A DNA stretch of 64,000 nt from Ligula intestinalis. Taxonomy: Eukaryota > Platyhelminthes > Cestoda > Diphyllobothriidea > Diphyllobothriidae. The stretch lies in the NCBI GenBank assembly GCA_036362985.1, contig JAYGXS010000002.1, positions 87,296,297 to 87,360,296 on the forward strand. Reading direction: 5' to 3'. The position numbers were made by a program, and so were the translations under genes. Shown in pieces: positions 12,601 to 27,600 of the stretch; the stretch's first letter is position 1; the number at the start of each line of letters is the position of its first letter. Under the pieces are notes generated by a model, which saw only the letters and a list, made by a program, of their open reading frames with translations, was not told the DNA's origin and made no database searches.

Positions 12601-15600
12601 GGATGTAAGTCATCACGAAATATAGTTTTTTTGTATACTTGAAGTTTCCCTTTTGCTTTATTTAGAAACAGAAGAGACGAAAGAATAATAAGTAGTTCAA
12701 AAAATGGCAATGTATTTGGCCAGTTTTTTTGATCCGCCAGTTTATAACTGAATGTGGAATTAATCTACTCATGCGCAGAAGTTCGTCAGCCGAATATATA
12801 ATTCAAGCAATTTCTAAGAGGTAAACTTTTATGAAAAGTTTTTTATGTATCTTAGGAATAGCAGTTTCACAACTCCAGTGCGAGCAAGATTTACACTCGA
12901 CAATGTGTTTTGCTGTTTTGAGGCATTTCCGTATATCAAAATCGTTGCCATCTTCATTAAAACTAATGTCGGAAAACACTTTATTGAGGTAAAAAGGTTT
13001 TCGTGTAAACGTCGAACAAATGCAGAATCTATAAATTTATCAAAAAAGACAGAAAAAACAAGAAAAATTATGACACACTTTTGTTGATAATATTTAATAA
13101 ATACTTATCCAGTAAGACTAAAGTTAACAGAATATCGTGACTAAAGAAAAGTTCTTTCTTTATACAGAAATTGGTTACTTCAAGTTTTAAATTTAACGCA
13201 ATGGCTAAATTTATTGTTCTAATTTATAGCTCTTTTGTACGTCTCCCAAATCACGGGATTATCGAGAAAATTTTATTTTTCTTTACAAAAACTTGGTAAT
13301 TCCTACAGTTATTTTATGTACCTAATATGCCTGATGCAGTTCATTATTATTTCTAAATCGTCCTAAATGCATTCACATTGGTATTCGAGTAATGATCAAA
13401 CTTATACAAAGTTATGAAAATTGCATGGTCTGTGGCGACTACTGTAATTTCGCGACCTCTTATTCAACTGCAAACAGTCCTTGCCTATTAATAAGATAAA
13501 TTAACTTTCTAATTAAGTGCCGGCCTAGAAGGATGAAACTGGATAGGTAAAGAGAGTAGAAGCTAACAAAGAATACTTTTATTCGCCTGAAGTTTCGAGA
13601 TCCTTCGCGGATTCGTCATCAGAGAACAGCAGCAGATACGGGTGCTATTAGTCTTGGATGTGGCGCATGCTGATGAACTCTGCAAGCAGCTGGATCATGT
13701 GATCAACCTCGCATTGCCATGGTAACGACCGATAAATTCATCCCCTCTCCCACCTTCCCGCTTCCCTTATTACTGGCTGCTACCATGTCCTCTGCCATGC
13801 TGTGACAACTATCTCCCCCTCCTCGACTGCCCACATCCAAGAGAAATAGCTCCTACTCTATTTACCTATCAAGTTTCACTCTTCCAGGTCGATACTTAAG
13901 TGGACGGTAAATTTCTCTTATTAATAGGCAACAACTGTTTGCAGTTGAATAAGAGGTCCCAACATCAATAAATTCTGCCAACCTCGTGATCTTTGCCTAG
14001 TTTAAATACCTTCCGGGACAACAATGTTTCAATTCACTTGTCTTTGTCGGTAGTGTTTTTACCCGCAATGTCCCTTGAAGACAGTCTGTACGGAAGCCTA
14101 GTTTTCTTTAGCCCTAGCACAAGCCCCTCCAGCAAAAGATCAATTATATTCTCGTTTCCTTCTTGCATAGGACCCTTGTGCTTCAAGAGCGTCTATACCC
14201 TAGGTTAAACGATTAATTTCACTTCACCTTAGCTTTTAGCATTCCCAGAAGAACCTTCACTGAAAGGTAAATTGTTTCACCTTGTATAGTCTATGTTGCA
14301 ACGATTACCTCCAGCTTGTGTTTTAGCACTACCAACCGACTCAGGTGGGTGAGGGAGTGTGGTAGATGTTGCGCAACTCTATTATCACTGGAAAATAAAT
14401 CACGCGCAAGGCTTGGCATTTGCCTCTACCTTTCTGAAGCACGCACTTTGTGGTCTAACTGTCATACGGAAGTGATTTAACATCCTCGGTCAGCTTCGTT
14501 ATCATGGGGTACGCTGGAGACTTACACACGAACATATTTTCGTCCAACCTACTCCACCATCGACGCGTGTTGTATGGTCTGGAGCCGACCTAAGCATAAA
14601 ACAGGCAGTGGGGTGGGCTCGGATCTTACAGAACGAATTGTGCCATAACGATCACCCTTCGAAGAAGCTACTGTATCCTGACCCTCAGTCTTCAGCACGG
14701 CTAATTCCACACAATATGTGGCAAGCTCTCATGCCACCACGGCTGCTAGTGCCTCATTAAAGATTTACTATGAACAATAACTGTCTACTTTACTGTCTGT
14801 CCTTCTAAGGTAGTTCCATTACTGGCAAAGCCATATGTTCTGCATCATAGCTGCTCTGTACAAAGAGGGACTTCAAAGGTATTTACCTATATTTTCCCTA
14901 ATAAAACCTGACCTGGCCTGTTTATACTGAGGAACATGGGCGGACTGGATCGACCTCACTGTCTGTTTTCCCTCCCCCATACACCAGTGTACGATCTGTA
15001 TCAGGCCGACGGAGGGTAACGGAAAGATGGGCGCAGATTTTGACGTGAAGTCACGGACTAACGCATTTCGCACAGGGGAAAAACATGCACACTGACTTAT
15101 ATATGGATTTGTAAACATGTGTACAAATTTCTTACCCATCGTAGGCGCCAGAGACGATGCGCTTGGAGTCGAAGCGGATGCAACGCACCAGTTCGTCGTG
15201 ACCGTCTAGCACGCGGAAGCAGACACCCGTTTCAATGTCCCAGATGCGGATAGTGTTGTCCGAACTGCCCGAGACGATGAGCGGCGCCCTGTACTGAAGG
15301 CAGGCGATTCCCCTCCGGTGGCCGGTCAGCGTGCGCACGAGGTTGGCGGTGTCTGTCGTCCAGACCTGTGGGATGGGGTAGGGAAACAAAACACCAATTT
15401 AGACGGCAATCAACGTGTGTTAAAACGCACGCACAAAAAAAATTGTCACTATGATCGTATCGACAGCCACTAGGGTGGCACGGACCTCAACATTCACGTA
15501 TGTACACTATAGTCAAGGTAGTAACGTGGCAAAGGATTAGGAGGCCTAGCACTGTAGCATCTGAGCCAACGTAAGTCTGTTTCCAGTGCATGCAGAGATC

Positions 15601-18600
15601 GGCAGGTGAAATCGTACAGTGCGCACGAGTTCATTCGCACGGCTGCGATTAATAAACCAGCAGAAATTGGAAGAGTAACGGCAGTGCGTCCGGCCCTGTG
15701 GCTGTAGGATTTATCAACACGTAGACAGGATGGTAGGGGGGGGGGGGCGAACGGCAGGTCAGTCGCTGTCCACAACACGAACCTTTACAATAAATGGGCT
15801 GAATAGGTGGCCCAGTTTGCCGGGGGAGGACACATTAAACTGAGCGCGCGCGCGGCCTTGCGACGATGCCCATCTTTCATGAAAGCACCTAAAGAGTCAC
15901 GCGCCAGTAAACAATCAAGACATTTATAGGATTGGGTCACGTGCGGAACGCAGGCAATGTTTGCGTAGCCATCGCCGCCGCACGCGCTAAACTTCGGGTA
16001 AGATATATGAAAACGGAAAAGGGAGCGAGTTTTGAAATGACACCAGGATGGCTTTAACCGTGTAGACACTCAATGACAAAACAAAGGAATTCCGTTAAGG
16101 AGAGCGTTTTTATTTTCCTCACCCGAGCACCACAACTCAAAGTGGCTAGTGAAGGAGAAGGCAATGAACACCAGGGTCACCTAGCGTGAAACATTTTCAT
16201 AAGATTTCGCATCAATAGACTAGCTACTTGTGGTAGTTTTTTTCTATCCAGCGCTGGCAGACGCTTTTCGGGAATCATATCGTATGACCTGACAGTCGAC
16301 AGTAAATGGACTACCGAAATGACTGTCCGAAACAACGAAGGCAAGACAGAGCAGTAGTAGATAGGTCGTTCGGCCCAGGTACAGGTTAACTGTATTAGCC
16401 TATGACAGTCACTGAAAAGCGCTTGCCGAAACCAGAAATAGGTGGGAAATTAAAACAGTGTTTGCGGAGAAGAAGCCTGAACAAGACAAAGACCATGAGA
16501 CTAGCAGAATTTATTGACGTGTGTGTGTGTGTGTCGTAGCCCATAGTTGGATCAGGAATCCCCGCCGGAATCCAAACTGGGAGTAGTTGGGAGACGGAGA
16601 AAAGCCGCGACCTCGACCGGCTTGAGCCACAGGTCCGCGGGAGTGAGGTGGGTGCCTGGCCGAGAACTGCAGGCGAACAGATGACGGCAGTCATGCGGCG
16701 AGACGCCGCAGTCGGGACACTAGTCGGGTATGGATGGGTCGAACCGGTGCTGGTACTGGCGAAGGAGCATGCAGTAGCCACTGCGTAGCTGCGCCAGGGT
16801 ACAGCGAGTGACCCTCGGGAGATGTCGTTCCGAGGCCGCAATCGGAGGTGGATAGCCACCCAAAAGGACCGGGCGACGGTAACCTCGTTTCTCCTCGACA
16901 ACGACTCTCTGGTGGAGACGCTGGAAGCCTGTCTTGGTGGCAGAGCTATCAACAGGTAGATCCGCGAGAGACGAGGCAACAGCTTCCTTGTGGAGTGCTC
17001 GAAGAGACGGCCGGACGTTGCGGCAGGGCTCGGGAGCGGTGCAACGGTGATGATTGGGATGGCCGGGTTGCGAACAACTCCACCAGAACTGCTGGCTAAG
17101 GAGAGTGTTGTGATGGGCGACCGTCATCTAACTTCACGACATATTTTTCAACTGCAAACGGTTATTGCCTATTGATAAAATAAAGTAACTGTCCAGCTAT
17201 TTATTAACCTAGAAGGGTAACATTTGATAGGCAAATCGAGTAGGAGCCATTAGTCTTGGACGTGGGTGCATGGTGAGGGGCAGAGGAGGGGGGGAGAGGG
17301 GTAGTTAAAAAATCAAGACAGTTCATGTTACAGTGAAAGCTTGTGAAGTGTAATAAAAGGAGGGGGCCATGTCTGAAAGCTCCACTCTATTTACCTAACA
17401 AATTTCAGCCATTTGGGTCGATACTTAATTGGACAGTTAATCTATTTTAGTAATATGCGAAATTATATAACGTCAATAAATTCCGCTAGCTTCGTGATCT
17501 TTGCCTTGTTCAAACAGGTAGGAAGTTGAAAAGTAGTACAAATACGTTCTTTTGCGTGCGGGAGGTGGTCAAGGCGTAAGCAGGCGCACTAGTAATTTCA
17601 GAATACAGTGCGCATACGCAATCCCAGAAGACCACCTACCTTAATCGTACGGTCACCACTGGCAGAGACGATGAACTTCTCATCAAAGTCGACTACATTG
17701 ACGGCTGCCCTGTGTCCCGCAAGCACCTGACGCAGCTGGATGTCCTGCGGATAAGGTCCCATGTCCCACACAGCGATACTGCGATCCTAAAACCAACAAA
17801 CAAGAAAGCAGAATATAAGGGCAAGCCAAAGTTGGTTTTTTTTTGGACGCCAGAGAGGCGTGAAAAGTCTCAGAGGGATCAAAAGTACAACAGCCGGCAT
17901 GATTTGAATCTTGGCCAGCAAATCTCGCTGCCTCAACCATAACACATCCACAAAGCAGAGAGCTACAAGTAAAAGCCACAATTGCAGACCCAAATGGCTG
18001 TCAGCAACCAGAAGGGGTTATGCGCAATTCAAACACAAACGACGAAATCACGATTATAAAAAAAGGTTAACTAAGAAGCTTTTTTAACAAACATAGGATT
18101 CTGCAAGGAAACAATTCTTCACGGGACGTAAGGACCACAGGAATAGTTATGTCCACAAAAACCGTTTGCGTACAAACACGCTTAACAAATGCAGAATGAT
18201 CAAATAAAACAACGAAGTAAGAAAGGATGATGCTATTTTAAGAAGTAATCTAAAAGGGTGGGTGGATTGGCTACATCACAGTTAAGGCGTCAGATGCCTC
18301 CTTTGAACAAATGAGCATATCAACAGAAGCAGAATTTGTTTGCTTACCGTCTTTTAATTCTCTTCTCAAATGCCAACATAATTGCACAAAATGCCTGCAA
18401 AGGATTTTGGTGGCTATCACAGCATAAAAAGCCCCGAAGACCGGGGAGGTGGAGGGTTGTTAGAGGACTAAAATAACGACAGAAATAGCCGGAAAGCAGA
18501 ACAGACGAGAGCTTACGGCAGCTCTTGTAGGAAATGCGTATAAAAAGAACTACGCAATCCGCGTCCTTGTTGAGAGAACAGCATTACCAAATTTTGCGGA

Positions 18601-21600
18601 CTATGACAGCATGCAGAAATACCACAGATGTATGCGCTGTCACTTGACGACACATACATACGCTAAGCTGACCACCCAGGCGAAGGTAGTCTACGCAACC
18701 GCGTCAACAGAACGCAGTTGTGGTCTACTAAACAGGACGCCAGGACACAATCCCAGAAGTGACCTCAGGCACGAGACGGGGTGGCGCCTCTCTCCAGTGG
18801 TAAGACGACAGAAACAACAAACTTTATGTAAATTAAAGGAAACGTGGCGGGCAGGGCAGGGCAGGGCAGGCGAGGGCAGACAGACTGACCTTCGAACAAG
18901 TCACCAGGATGTTGTTGCGGAAGCGTAGATGAAGGACAGCTTCGCTGTGATGGCGCAGTGTGTGTAAGCACTCGCCTGTGGAGAGGTCCCAGAGACGAAC
19001 GCTGGAATCACTGGAACCACTGATAAGGAGATTGCCCTCATACTGTAGGCAGAGGACGGAGCCAGTGTGACCCTCGAGCACCTATGCAGGACGGAGTGCA
19101 GACAACAGACCCAGAGAGTAAGGAAGTAGTAGCAAAGTGCAAACATTTATCGAAATTAAAAACTGGTAGAAGAACCCGCGCACAACTGGCATCACAACTG
19201 GCTCATATCTCAAATGCATCCAATGATCACCTGCAAAACAACAACACCACCACTCTCTTCCCAGACTGAGCACACAACAATTTCCGGGTGAGAGGGGAGG
19301 GGTTGGCAAATTTGCTGAATTCAATTGACCCAGTTGTGAAAAATTCGAGGCCTCAGTGGGAGTTGAACCCACCCAGCAGGGAAGGCTGTTATGCAGTCAA
19401 CGCTCTACGAGGCTCACCGTGAGTCGTGAATTTAATCACGAGTCTCCACCCCCCACTGGTTGATATTTCTCTCGTCCTGAAGGACTAGGATCCTCGCTAT
19501 GTGGGTATGGACTTTTCCATGAATTATATTGTATGTGAGGTAACGTACTGGGTGGGAAGTGGTAAAGTACCACTAGTGGCCCTGTGTTACATTCCATGGC
19601 GAGAGGGATATTTATTTCTAACTTACAGACTTACCATACTAGCCCTCATGCAAAGCCTAGCCCTAGCGTAAGGCAACCTGTAATACAGGGTATATTTATA
19701 ACCATAAACTGTCTCTTTCAATATTTCACTTACCGAAGTCAATCCAGCCAATGTGGCAAGCGAAAATCCACAGTCCTTACCAAAAATTGCGGAGTCCTTC
19801 AAGGGTCCATCTTATCCCCTTACCTCTTCTCCCTCCACAATGACGACCTACGATCGCCAAACGATTGGTCGTATGCAAAATATTCAGATGATATGGTTGT
19901 TGGTCATCCTCTTAAACGTCAGACACATCTCCAGGTTTCGAAAGATGGCCTGGACTACGTCTCAGCATGGTCTTGAGCCAATGGTCTTCTACTGAATAAT
20001 CAAAAGTCAGTCCGGTGTGTTTTCCGATTGCGACCCTCGCCCAGTCCTAAAGCCCTATATATCGTGCCGAACAAGGTAGCTTCTTTCCGTTGCCTTGGTG
20101 TTACTCTGACTTCTAATCTACATTCGTGCTCACACCTCAAATGTACCCAATGATGACCGGGTAGTGACCTCCACAGCAATAAAACCACTCTCCTCCCACA
20201 CCAAGCAGACAACAAGTTCCGGGCAGCTGGATACCAGATTGGTCGCAGACACGTCTGCCACAGATAATTCAGCTCACTTGGGGGACCGCAAAATGCATAC
20301 GTTAGAGCTTACCTGTGTGCATTCGTAGCCGTCAGAGTCCGCAGTTTCCTGCGTCGCACCACCAGCCGGCTGTGGCTGGTGTTCGCCACCGGCGGTATCA
20401 GTCCCTACGGCCTCGTCTGCGGCTACTGCTGGTTGCTGACCAGGAGTCCCTGCTGCAGCCACCGTCGGCTCCCTCGTCTGCCGGGTTGTGCTCCTACCTA
20501 GACTGGAGGAGTTAGCAGCAGCAGTAGCAGCGGCGGCGGCACCCGTACCGGCAGCCACTCCGGATCTTAGATGCGCCGCAGCGCTCCTGGTGTGCGAACC
20601 TACACGACGCCAGATTTTGATTGTGTCATCGCGCAGACCACTGACAATCTTCTCCGAATCGTACTGCAGGCAGTAGACGCCCTTGGTGGTGTCGCTTCGG
20701 CACTGTATTCGGATCGGGCGGTAGAGGCCTTTGCTCCAGTTCTCATCCACACGCTAAAACAGGAAGAAAGATGAGAGTACGCTTAGCTGTGTGTGTAAGG
20801 TGCCGACAGAAGGGCATGTATCCAAATGCTAATCACTATTCCCTACCACAGATTGGGAGCGCATTCTGGGTGCGACTTCTTAAAAAGCACGCACAGGTAG
20901 TATTTAAAGCATACTATCTACTGGCCTTAGTAAGCATGATTACTAAAATCTAGCACGATCAGTATAGGCACGTACCTATACCAGCAGTATGTTAGTCCAT
21001 ACCTAGTATAAACGTACACAGCTTGTTGGGTCAAGTTAGGAGTGCGGAAGCCAAGGCAAGCACCGCTATGCACAGGACCCAAGCTTGTACTTACTCGAAA
21101 TAGTTTCAACCCAGATTCAAGCTCCATGTGGAGACCAAGGGAATATGAGCCCTAGCGTTGGCTTAAGCAGCGTTACCTCTGATAAATGGGGGCGTCAGTG
21201 CCAGCACCAGTACTACTACATTTCTTGCCGAGACTGAGGGGATATGAGCTCCGTGCGAACTTAAATCAGCGTCCTTTCTGACGTAACAATACCAGTAAGT
21301 ACTATCACTCAGCTACAGCCTAGTAAGTAGTATTAGAAGTAGCAGTATTGGTAGAAGCAGTACCAGTCCTGGCGTAGTAAAGTCTGGCTAAACACCTACT
21401 GGAGATGAGTGATGATAGGCAGGACAATAGTACTCACGCAAAGTCTACTGTCACTAAAGGCTAAGTTTAGGCGGTGTTTGTGGCTGCATCTGGAGAAAGC
21501 GGCTTACGCCTGATGCCGTGCACGGTCATCTCGACTTTGTCTTGTCACCGTTCTCGCACGGGGTGAAGGTTTACAGTGGGTTAGAGATGGCGGCCACTCT

Positions 21601-24600
21601 ACTTTCACTATACCTGCCCGTAGTCACCGTCCCTGCTCTCTCGGGCAAATGGTGGACATCGTCGATTACGGTGGTCGAACTAACACACCGTGCCGAGAGT
21701 TGGCGTAGGGAAAAGCCCACGGTTGCGGGTTGCGTGTAGGCTCTCAAACAGACTCATTTGGGTGTGACAGGAATGCTCCCTCTCAGAAACTGTCTGCATG
21801 AATAACGAGGTGAGTGAGTCACAGAGTGGGCTGGCCGAGAGGAGCCAACGCCCAATGCATACCCAAACAATAGGCGGCCGGTGCTAACGAAACTAGAATA
21901 CGAGCAGAAGGGATGTGCATCGGCGTCGTTTAGCTCCTAGCGGACGTACAGTGGCCACAGTCTTCCTGTCAGCGTCACTGCTACGAGTATGAGCATCGAC
22001 AGTAGTGACTAGCAGAAGGGTAGTACCCTCCGAAAAAGACGACCAGCTCATTCAAAATTAGGCCAGATGGATTATTTAAATCGGACAAAAGCACTCTGTA
22101 AAAAATAAGCCGGATAGCCAGCCGATAAATTCTAGATTGACTGTTTATGAATTCCAGAACTTATAGATTTCATGAGTAAAATTAGGTAGGGTGGGGGCAA
22201 TTGGAGCCAGGTGTGATTATAGTCAAGGCTCCCGGAGGGATCTCGTATTCTAGGTGCTTAGCGTAACGGCTGTATTGAAGTCTCGTCCATACTGTCATGG
22301 ATTTAAATTTCCCTGAAGTTTACACAACTAAAACAACTAAAGAATCAGAAGAATCACACCGGAAAAGCCCAGTCACAGGAAGATAAGGATTATCGGTAGG
22401 GTAAAGCGACTTGTACCAGCTGCAGTAAACTGCCACGGCCACCTTAAGGCCTCAACGGCGAACGTTCTCAAGAGCCAAACAGGTGCTAGCACATGACTAT
22501 CAATTAAACCTCCCTTGACTGTACCAAAGGGATCGATTACAAGAAATGTGCACGTGCTTGCAAAAAATATCTACTACTACCACGCAAGGCGGAAAGTCTT
22601 GATTCCCGAAAAGACACGTTAGTTATCTGTGACCATGCAAAACACAACTTTGTATTGCGAATGAAAGCCGATTATTTTGCTTGAAATAAAAAAGCCACTC
22701 AAAAACAGCACACAAACTTCTCGAGAGTGATGGCCAGTACAGCATTGCTAAATAAGGCAATGCATGCGTTTCAGGTATATTCAGAAGTTAGTATTACAGT
22801 GAGTGTATACATAATAATATAATAGTTACTGGTCTTAGTAACTATGGTTACTAGAATAAGCACTTTAGCATAGGCAAATTCTTATAGCAGCAGTATCCCC
22901 CACCTATTTGAAACGAGCACAGTCTGGGAGGACAGAATTCAGAGGGCAGAAACCAAGGCAAGCCCTGATGTGCCAAGGGCCTCAAACATTTAGTTACTCG
23001 AGATAGCATAAACCCAGACTTCCCACTACTTGTTGAGAACAAAGGAAGTATGAGCCCCAGCGTCACTTCTGACAAACGTTAGCGTCAGAAATAGTATCGG
23101 TACTACTAAGACTCGGCTATATTGATGGTCATTAGTAGTAGAAACAGTAGTAACCGTATCAGTCTCGGCCTCCTTGGACCTGTCTTCACACCTATTATTG
23201 GTGAGTGAAGGCAAATAGTACAGTAGTACCATCGCAAAAGGCTACTGTCACTGAAGACTAAGCTAGGCGGTGTTTCGGCTTGCACTGGGGAAAGCAACCT
23301 ACGCCAGAACCTGTTTAGTCTTCGAGACTCCATGCGAAGGTGAAGAATGCAGTTGGCACCAACTATGTCCCCTATCATTTTAAAGCCATCCCTTGAGATC
23401 TTCACCTTCTGCACCAACCTGTTGGTGAACTTGGTGGACTTTATCGAAACCGATGGTTGAACACACACATACTTGACTCACATAGCACTCAACCACCAAA
23501 AAAATTAATCCTATACGTTCATCGAGATCTGAGTACCAACTAAGGACTTGATACTGCACCTGACGACATTCCTGCCTGCACAAGAAATGCAATTTGCCAG
23601 GCACATTTATCCACTAATTAGTGAGCCCTACCACGAAGGCCACCGTCAATGCAGTCAACTGGTGACGGCACCGATCCCTTAAACGTCTGCCTATAGAACG
23701 TGGGGTGGCAACGGATGGATCCCTTAGGAGTGTGAAATATCGGCAGCATCGGCTGACTCAACACCAAACATAGCTGAAATGAGTCATAATTAGTGTCATC
23801 ACCACCGTGTATGCACATACCAATTAATCAGCAGTTTGATAATTTTACTCAGGTCTAGTGCGTCCGGCCTGAAGGCAGCGAAGGGCCGGAAATGATTCAC
23901 AAGCGAAGTACCCCACTTTTGTCTGACGCTTGTTGTAACTCGATTGAATTTCCTCCATAAGATTGGCATAAATTTAATTATGAGTTTAATGCAGATGTAA
24001 GGGCAGCACGGGTCTCAGACTTAGGAATTAAAGGTGGGAACAATCGCTGACCCGAGAGACTTATTCCTGTGGGTAAAATTGTATGTATCGCGCATTCGAA
24101 GTCCCCAGAGGTAAATTAATGGTCGTGGGAAAAACGCCGAGGTCTGCTGGTCAAGAAGCAGATAGAGCAGTGTCTACTCGATGAGCACGATGCAATTAGT
24201 GACAGTCAGAGAGGGGGCAAGGTAAACAGCCTAGTAGATTGACAGAGACAGGAATTAAAAGAGGTAGTTGGTTGCGGCAATTTCTAGCATTTGCCTTGGT
24301 ACGCGCGACTGCGACTGATTACTCAGGAATAACAGCCGTCGGGGTAGTCGGCATAATACTTCGTGGGGAGTGGATGCATTTCAAACCCTAACGTTCTTGA
24401 GGTTTCTGCTTTATTTCTCATATAACGAAATAGAAACAAAGCTGTGAAAGATTCTCGCAAAAGTACTCACTTTTCTACGAACTGCTTTATGCTGAATAAT
24501 CGAAGTACGATTTGGGAAGAGACTAGGCAGTTTGAAGAATTCTTAAGACATCCGAGTTACAGTAGCTGAGTTATAAGAAAACCATACGTTATTCATACGT

Positions 24601-27600
24601 ACGACTACAAGGAAGGCATCCTATGATAGGGTTGGGGTTAGAACACAATAATATACAGCCGTCATAGACACTAAAATTATGTTAGGGGGAGCGTTCATGC
24701 TCCTATGTCCCGCCGGGGGGGGGGGAGGTCAAAGAATCAGTTCTGCTCTACTTTTTCTTGAGCGGGATCATCCCCTTTTTTGAAACCTCGGAATGCATTT
24801 ATGCTATTCTGCAAAAATGACGGTGAAAAATTTGTCAGCGTGCGTCATATGAGAGTACATCAAAACAGACGTCTCGAGTTTTAACATAAAATCAGTCTAA
24901 CTTTTTGATTTATGGCGATTATGAACCAGCAAAAACTTTATAAATGAAAACTACATGCGACACCACCGACTGGCTTTCAAATTTCGCAGACATACTATGG
25001 TGGTAAGTAGGTGGAAAGGAAGGTTGACCGACCTGGACCTGGACCTTCTATTATCTTCGGCTGAACAATTTTGGAATTCTCCACATTCATCCTGGTGAAA
25101 TTCTGTATGACCAACAATACTTTCCGTCCACTTCTTTTAGCCCTTTCGCCCCAACAACGCCTCCCTCCCGCCAACTGCCTTGTTTAATGCAACTGTTTAG
25201 ACTCGCTAAGTCGAAGACCCGTGGCCGACTTCGCGGCGGATAGCCAACAATACGGTCCGCCCCTTCCGCGTCTTGTCCAATGCACGCTGCCTCACACAGG
25301 CAGCTGTTTGCGGCTAGATGACCTGAAGACCCCTGATCTACGTTCCCGTGCACACTCGCTCGCGTGCAAAATCAGTCGCCGCTGCCCAAGTGCCACTTGA
25401 GGACGCCAACCCTCCGCCAACGCAGCCTTGGCCCCCGTACACAACACCCTCTTCGGGCAATGTTTCAAACCAATCGGACGCCACATAAACTGGTTCCAAT
25501 TCACATAAAAAGCAGCGGCCATCACCTCCCCCCTCTCCCTCACACACGCTCTCCAGGCTTGGCTTCGCCCTTTACATGTTTTGCGTTATTGAACATGTGT
25601 TGCTCCTTTGTCTTCAGTCAGGTGATATTTGGCCGACTACGTGTATCCACTGTCAAGGCTCGTACATCGTTTATTCTTCATTATTTATTTAGGGGGGTTT
25701 GGCTGATTTGCTTAATTTAGTTGACCCAATTGTGAAAAAAACTCGCGGCGTTTGGGCGGTAAAATCTATCCAGTGAGTAAATTCACAGCGCAAGGTGTGG
25801 CGTTTGTGGTTCAAGTGGTAGAGCGTTGGCTGGGTAAAGGCCTTCCCTGCTATGCGGGTTCAACTCCCGCCAAACACCGCGAGTTCTTTTCATTATTTTT
25901 TTAATAGTACCGTACAACAGCAATTGTTGTTATCATTGGGATTTGACGTACGCGTTACGACTGGGTACAGAGTTGACGGGTATAAGATACGCGGAACACC
26001 TTCATTGTTTACACCGGTATCATCACAAAACGTATATAACTGGTGACCTTTAGCCCTTGAAAACATTTCCTGACAACCGATACAATAGCACCCATCTTAT
26101 AAAGAAGTTATGGTTTCAGAGTTTCCCACAAAGTGAACTGAAACCGGAGGTCACGTAAAAATATGATTGTAATTTTCAGGGCACGACATGCGTTATCGAG
26201 TATGCGCACCCGGAACAAGTGACGGAAGTCGGGGGCGTGGCCCGCTTAAACGCGCCAAAATAAGGAAGTGTTGATCATTAAGCTTGACAAATCCTAATTG
26301 TGACTATACCTAAAGGGTCGGGCCAAAATGAGGTCATAGAAGTTCAACTCACGGTATGCCTAAAAAGTCTCCAGACCTTTCATTACTACAGTATACACAG
26401 TCACGCAGTGAAAGCATACCACATAAACAATGAATATAGGTTTTCCGAGTAGCGCCCCACCTTTGGGGAGTGAATCGCCGAGATAAAGGGGAGTCAGGGA
26501 GTATAGTTGAAAAGAGAGCCTAGAGACGGCATAACTTCCGCTACAGTCAATGGCTACATCACATTTTTTTCTTGATTGCATTCTGCCCCATTAGATGGGT
26601 TAACAACACGCCATGATTTACGTGGCACATTTTTTCAGTCAATCCAGGCGGGTTAACGATGCGACGGTGAGGTCACTGTTTGGACCATTTCTCGCAAGAT
26701 CGAGAAAACGAGCCTAAGGGAAACAATCAATAATTTCGAATTTTACGGTCCATACGTGGATGACATCTTCTGTCTGCGATAGCATAGCACTGACAACGAC
26801 GCCCTGGTCCGGAAGTTTAGCAGTGAACATTCATGACTCGAGTGTTCTGCAGTCTGAAGTAGATCGCGAGATCACGTTTCTTGATGTCATTCTACGAAAA
26901 CAAAGGGATTGATCTATCCTGGACGCGGTAATGCATCAACTTTCACAGTTTTACTCCCCTAAATATGAAACGAAAATGATTGGCAGCCAAGGTGCGACGG
27001 ATCTGCTCTGCTCGTGAAACTGCCGAAACAAAACTCTGACAGCTGCAGAACACGCTTCTTGAAAACGGATACCCAGAAAGGTTCATCCTCGGGAATGTTA
27101 GCAAACGCACCAAAAAGGTTGCTGCCTTAACCGCGGAAAAGAAAGACTTGTTTATACGATTGCCCTTCTTGGTCGATGCAAAAAGCGGGCTATATACGCT
27201 GACTTCTCAAGACAGCGATCACAAGCGCTTTCCCCGCAGCCAACTTACGCGTATTTTTCACGAACTCTGCCTTCCTACGACTTCCGGTGCGAGCCACCGC
27301 GATATGCATTTACTCTTTCACCTGCTCCTGAGAAGTAGGATACACGGGCTGAACGAGGCAGTGGATAAAATGGTGCGTGAACACATACCGGCCTGGATAA
27401 GTACAGGTTAAAATTGAGTTCTATTCTCTCACACATCGATACGAACGAAACCTTTCCGGTTTTCTACCGGTCACCAGCTAATGTCTCTAAGGGCCTACGC
27501 CAATGGGCGCTAGCAACTGCCGGGGCAGTGGCTATACAGCTACTGAATCCAGTGCTGTGCTGTCGCTTACGTGGCCGACGCCAGGTGGTGATCACATGTC

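Noticed and set aside
18611..18928. 105-codon plus ORF
   Set aside because: It is antisense to beta-TrCP exon 4 and the GGGCA repeat, with no domain.
20274..20312. Extension of beta-TrCP exon 3 past the CAG|GTAAGC donor
   Set aside because: The codons after the donor ([12 protein letters not shown]) run into a stop, and phase and blade continuity with the exon at 19081 require splicing here.
25805..25880. Possible tRNA gene
   Set aside because: A- and B-boxes and T-arm are good, but the anticodon arm is degenerate and the sequence belongs to a SINE family with at least four other copies.
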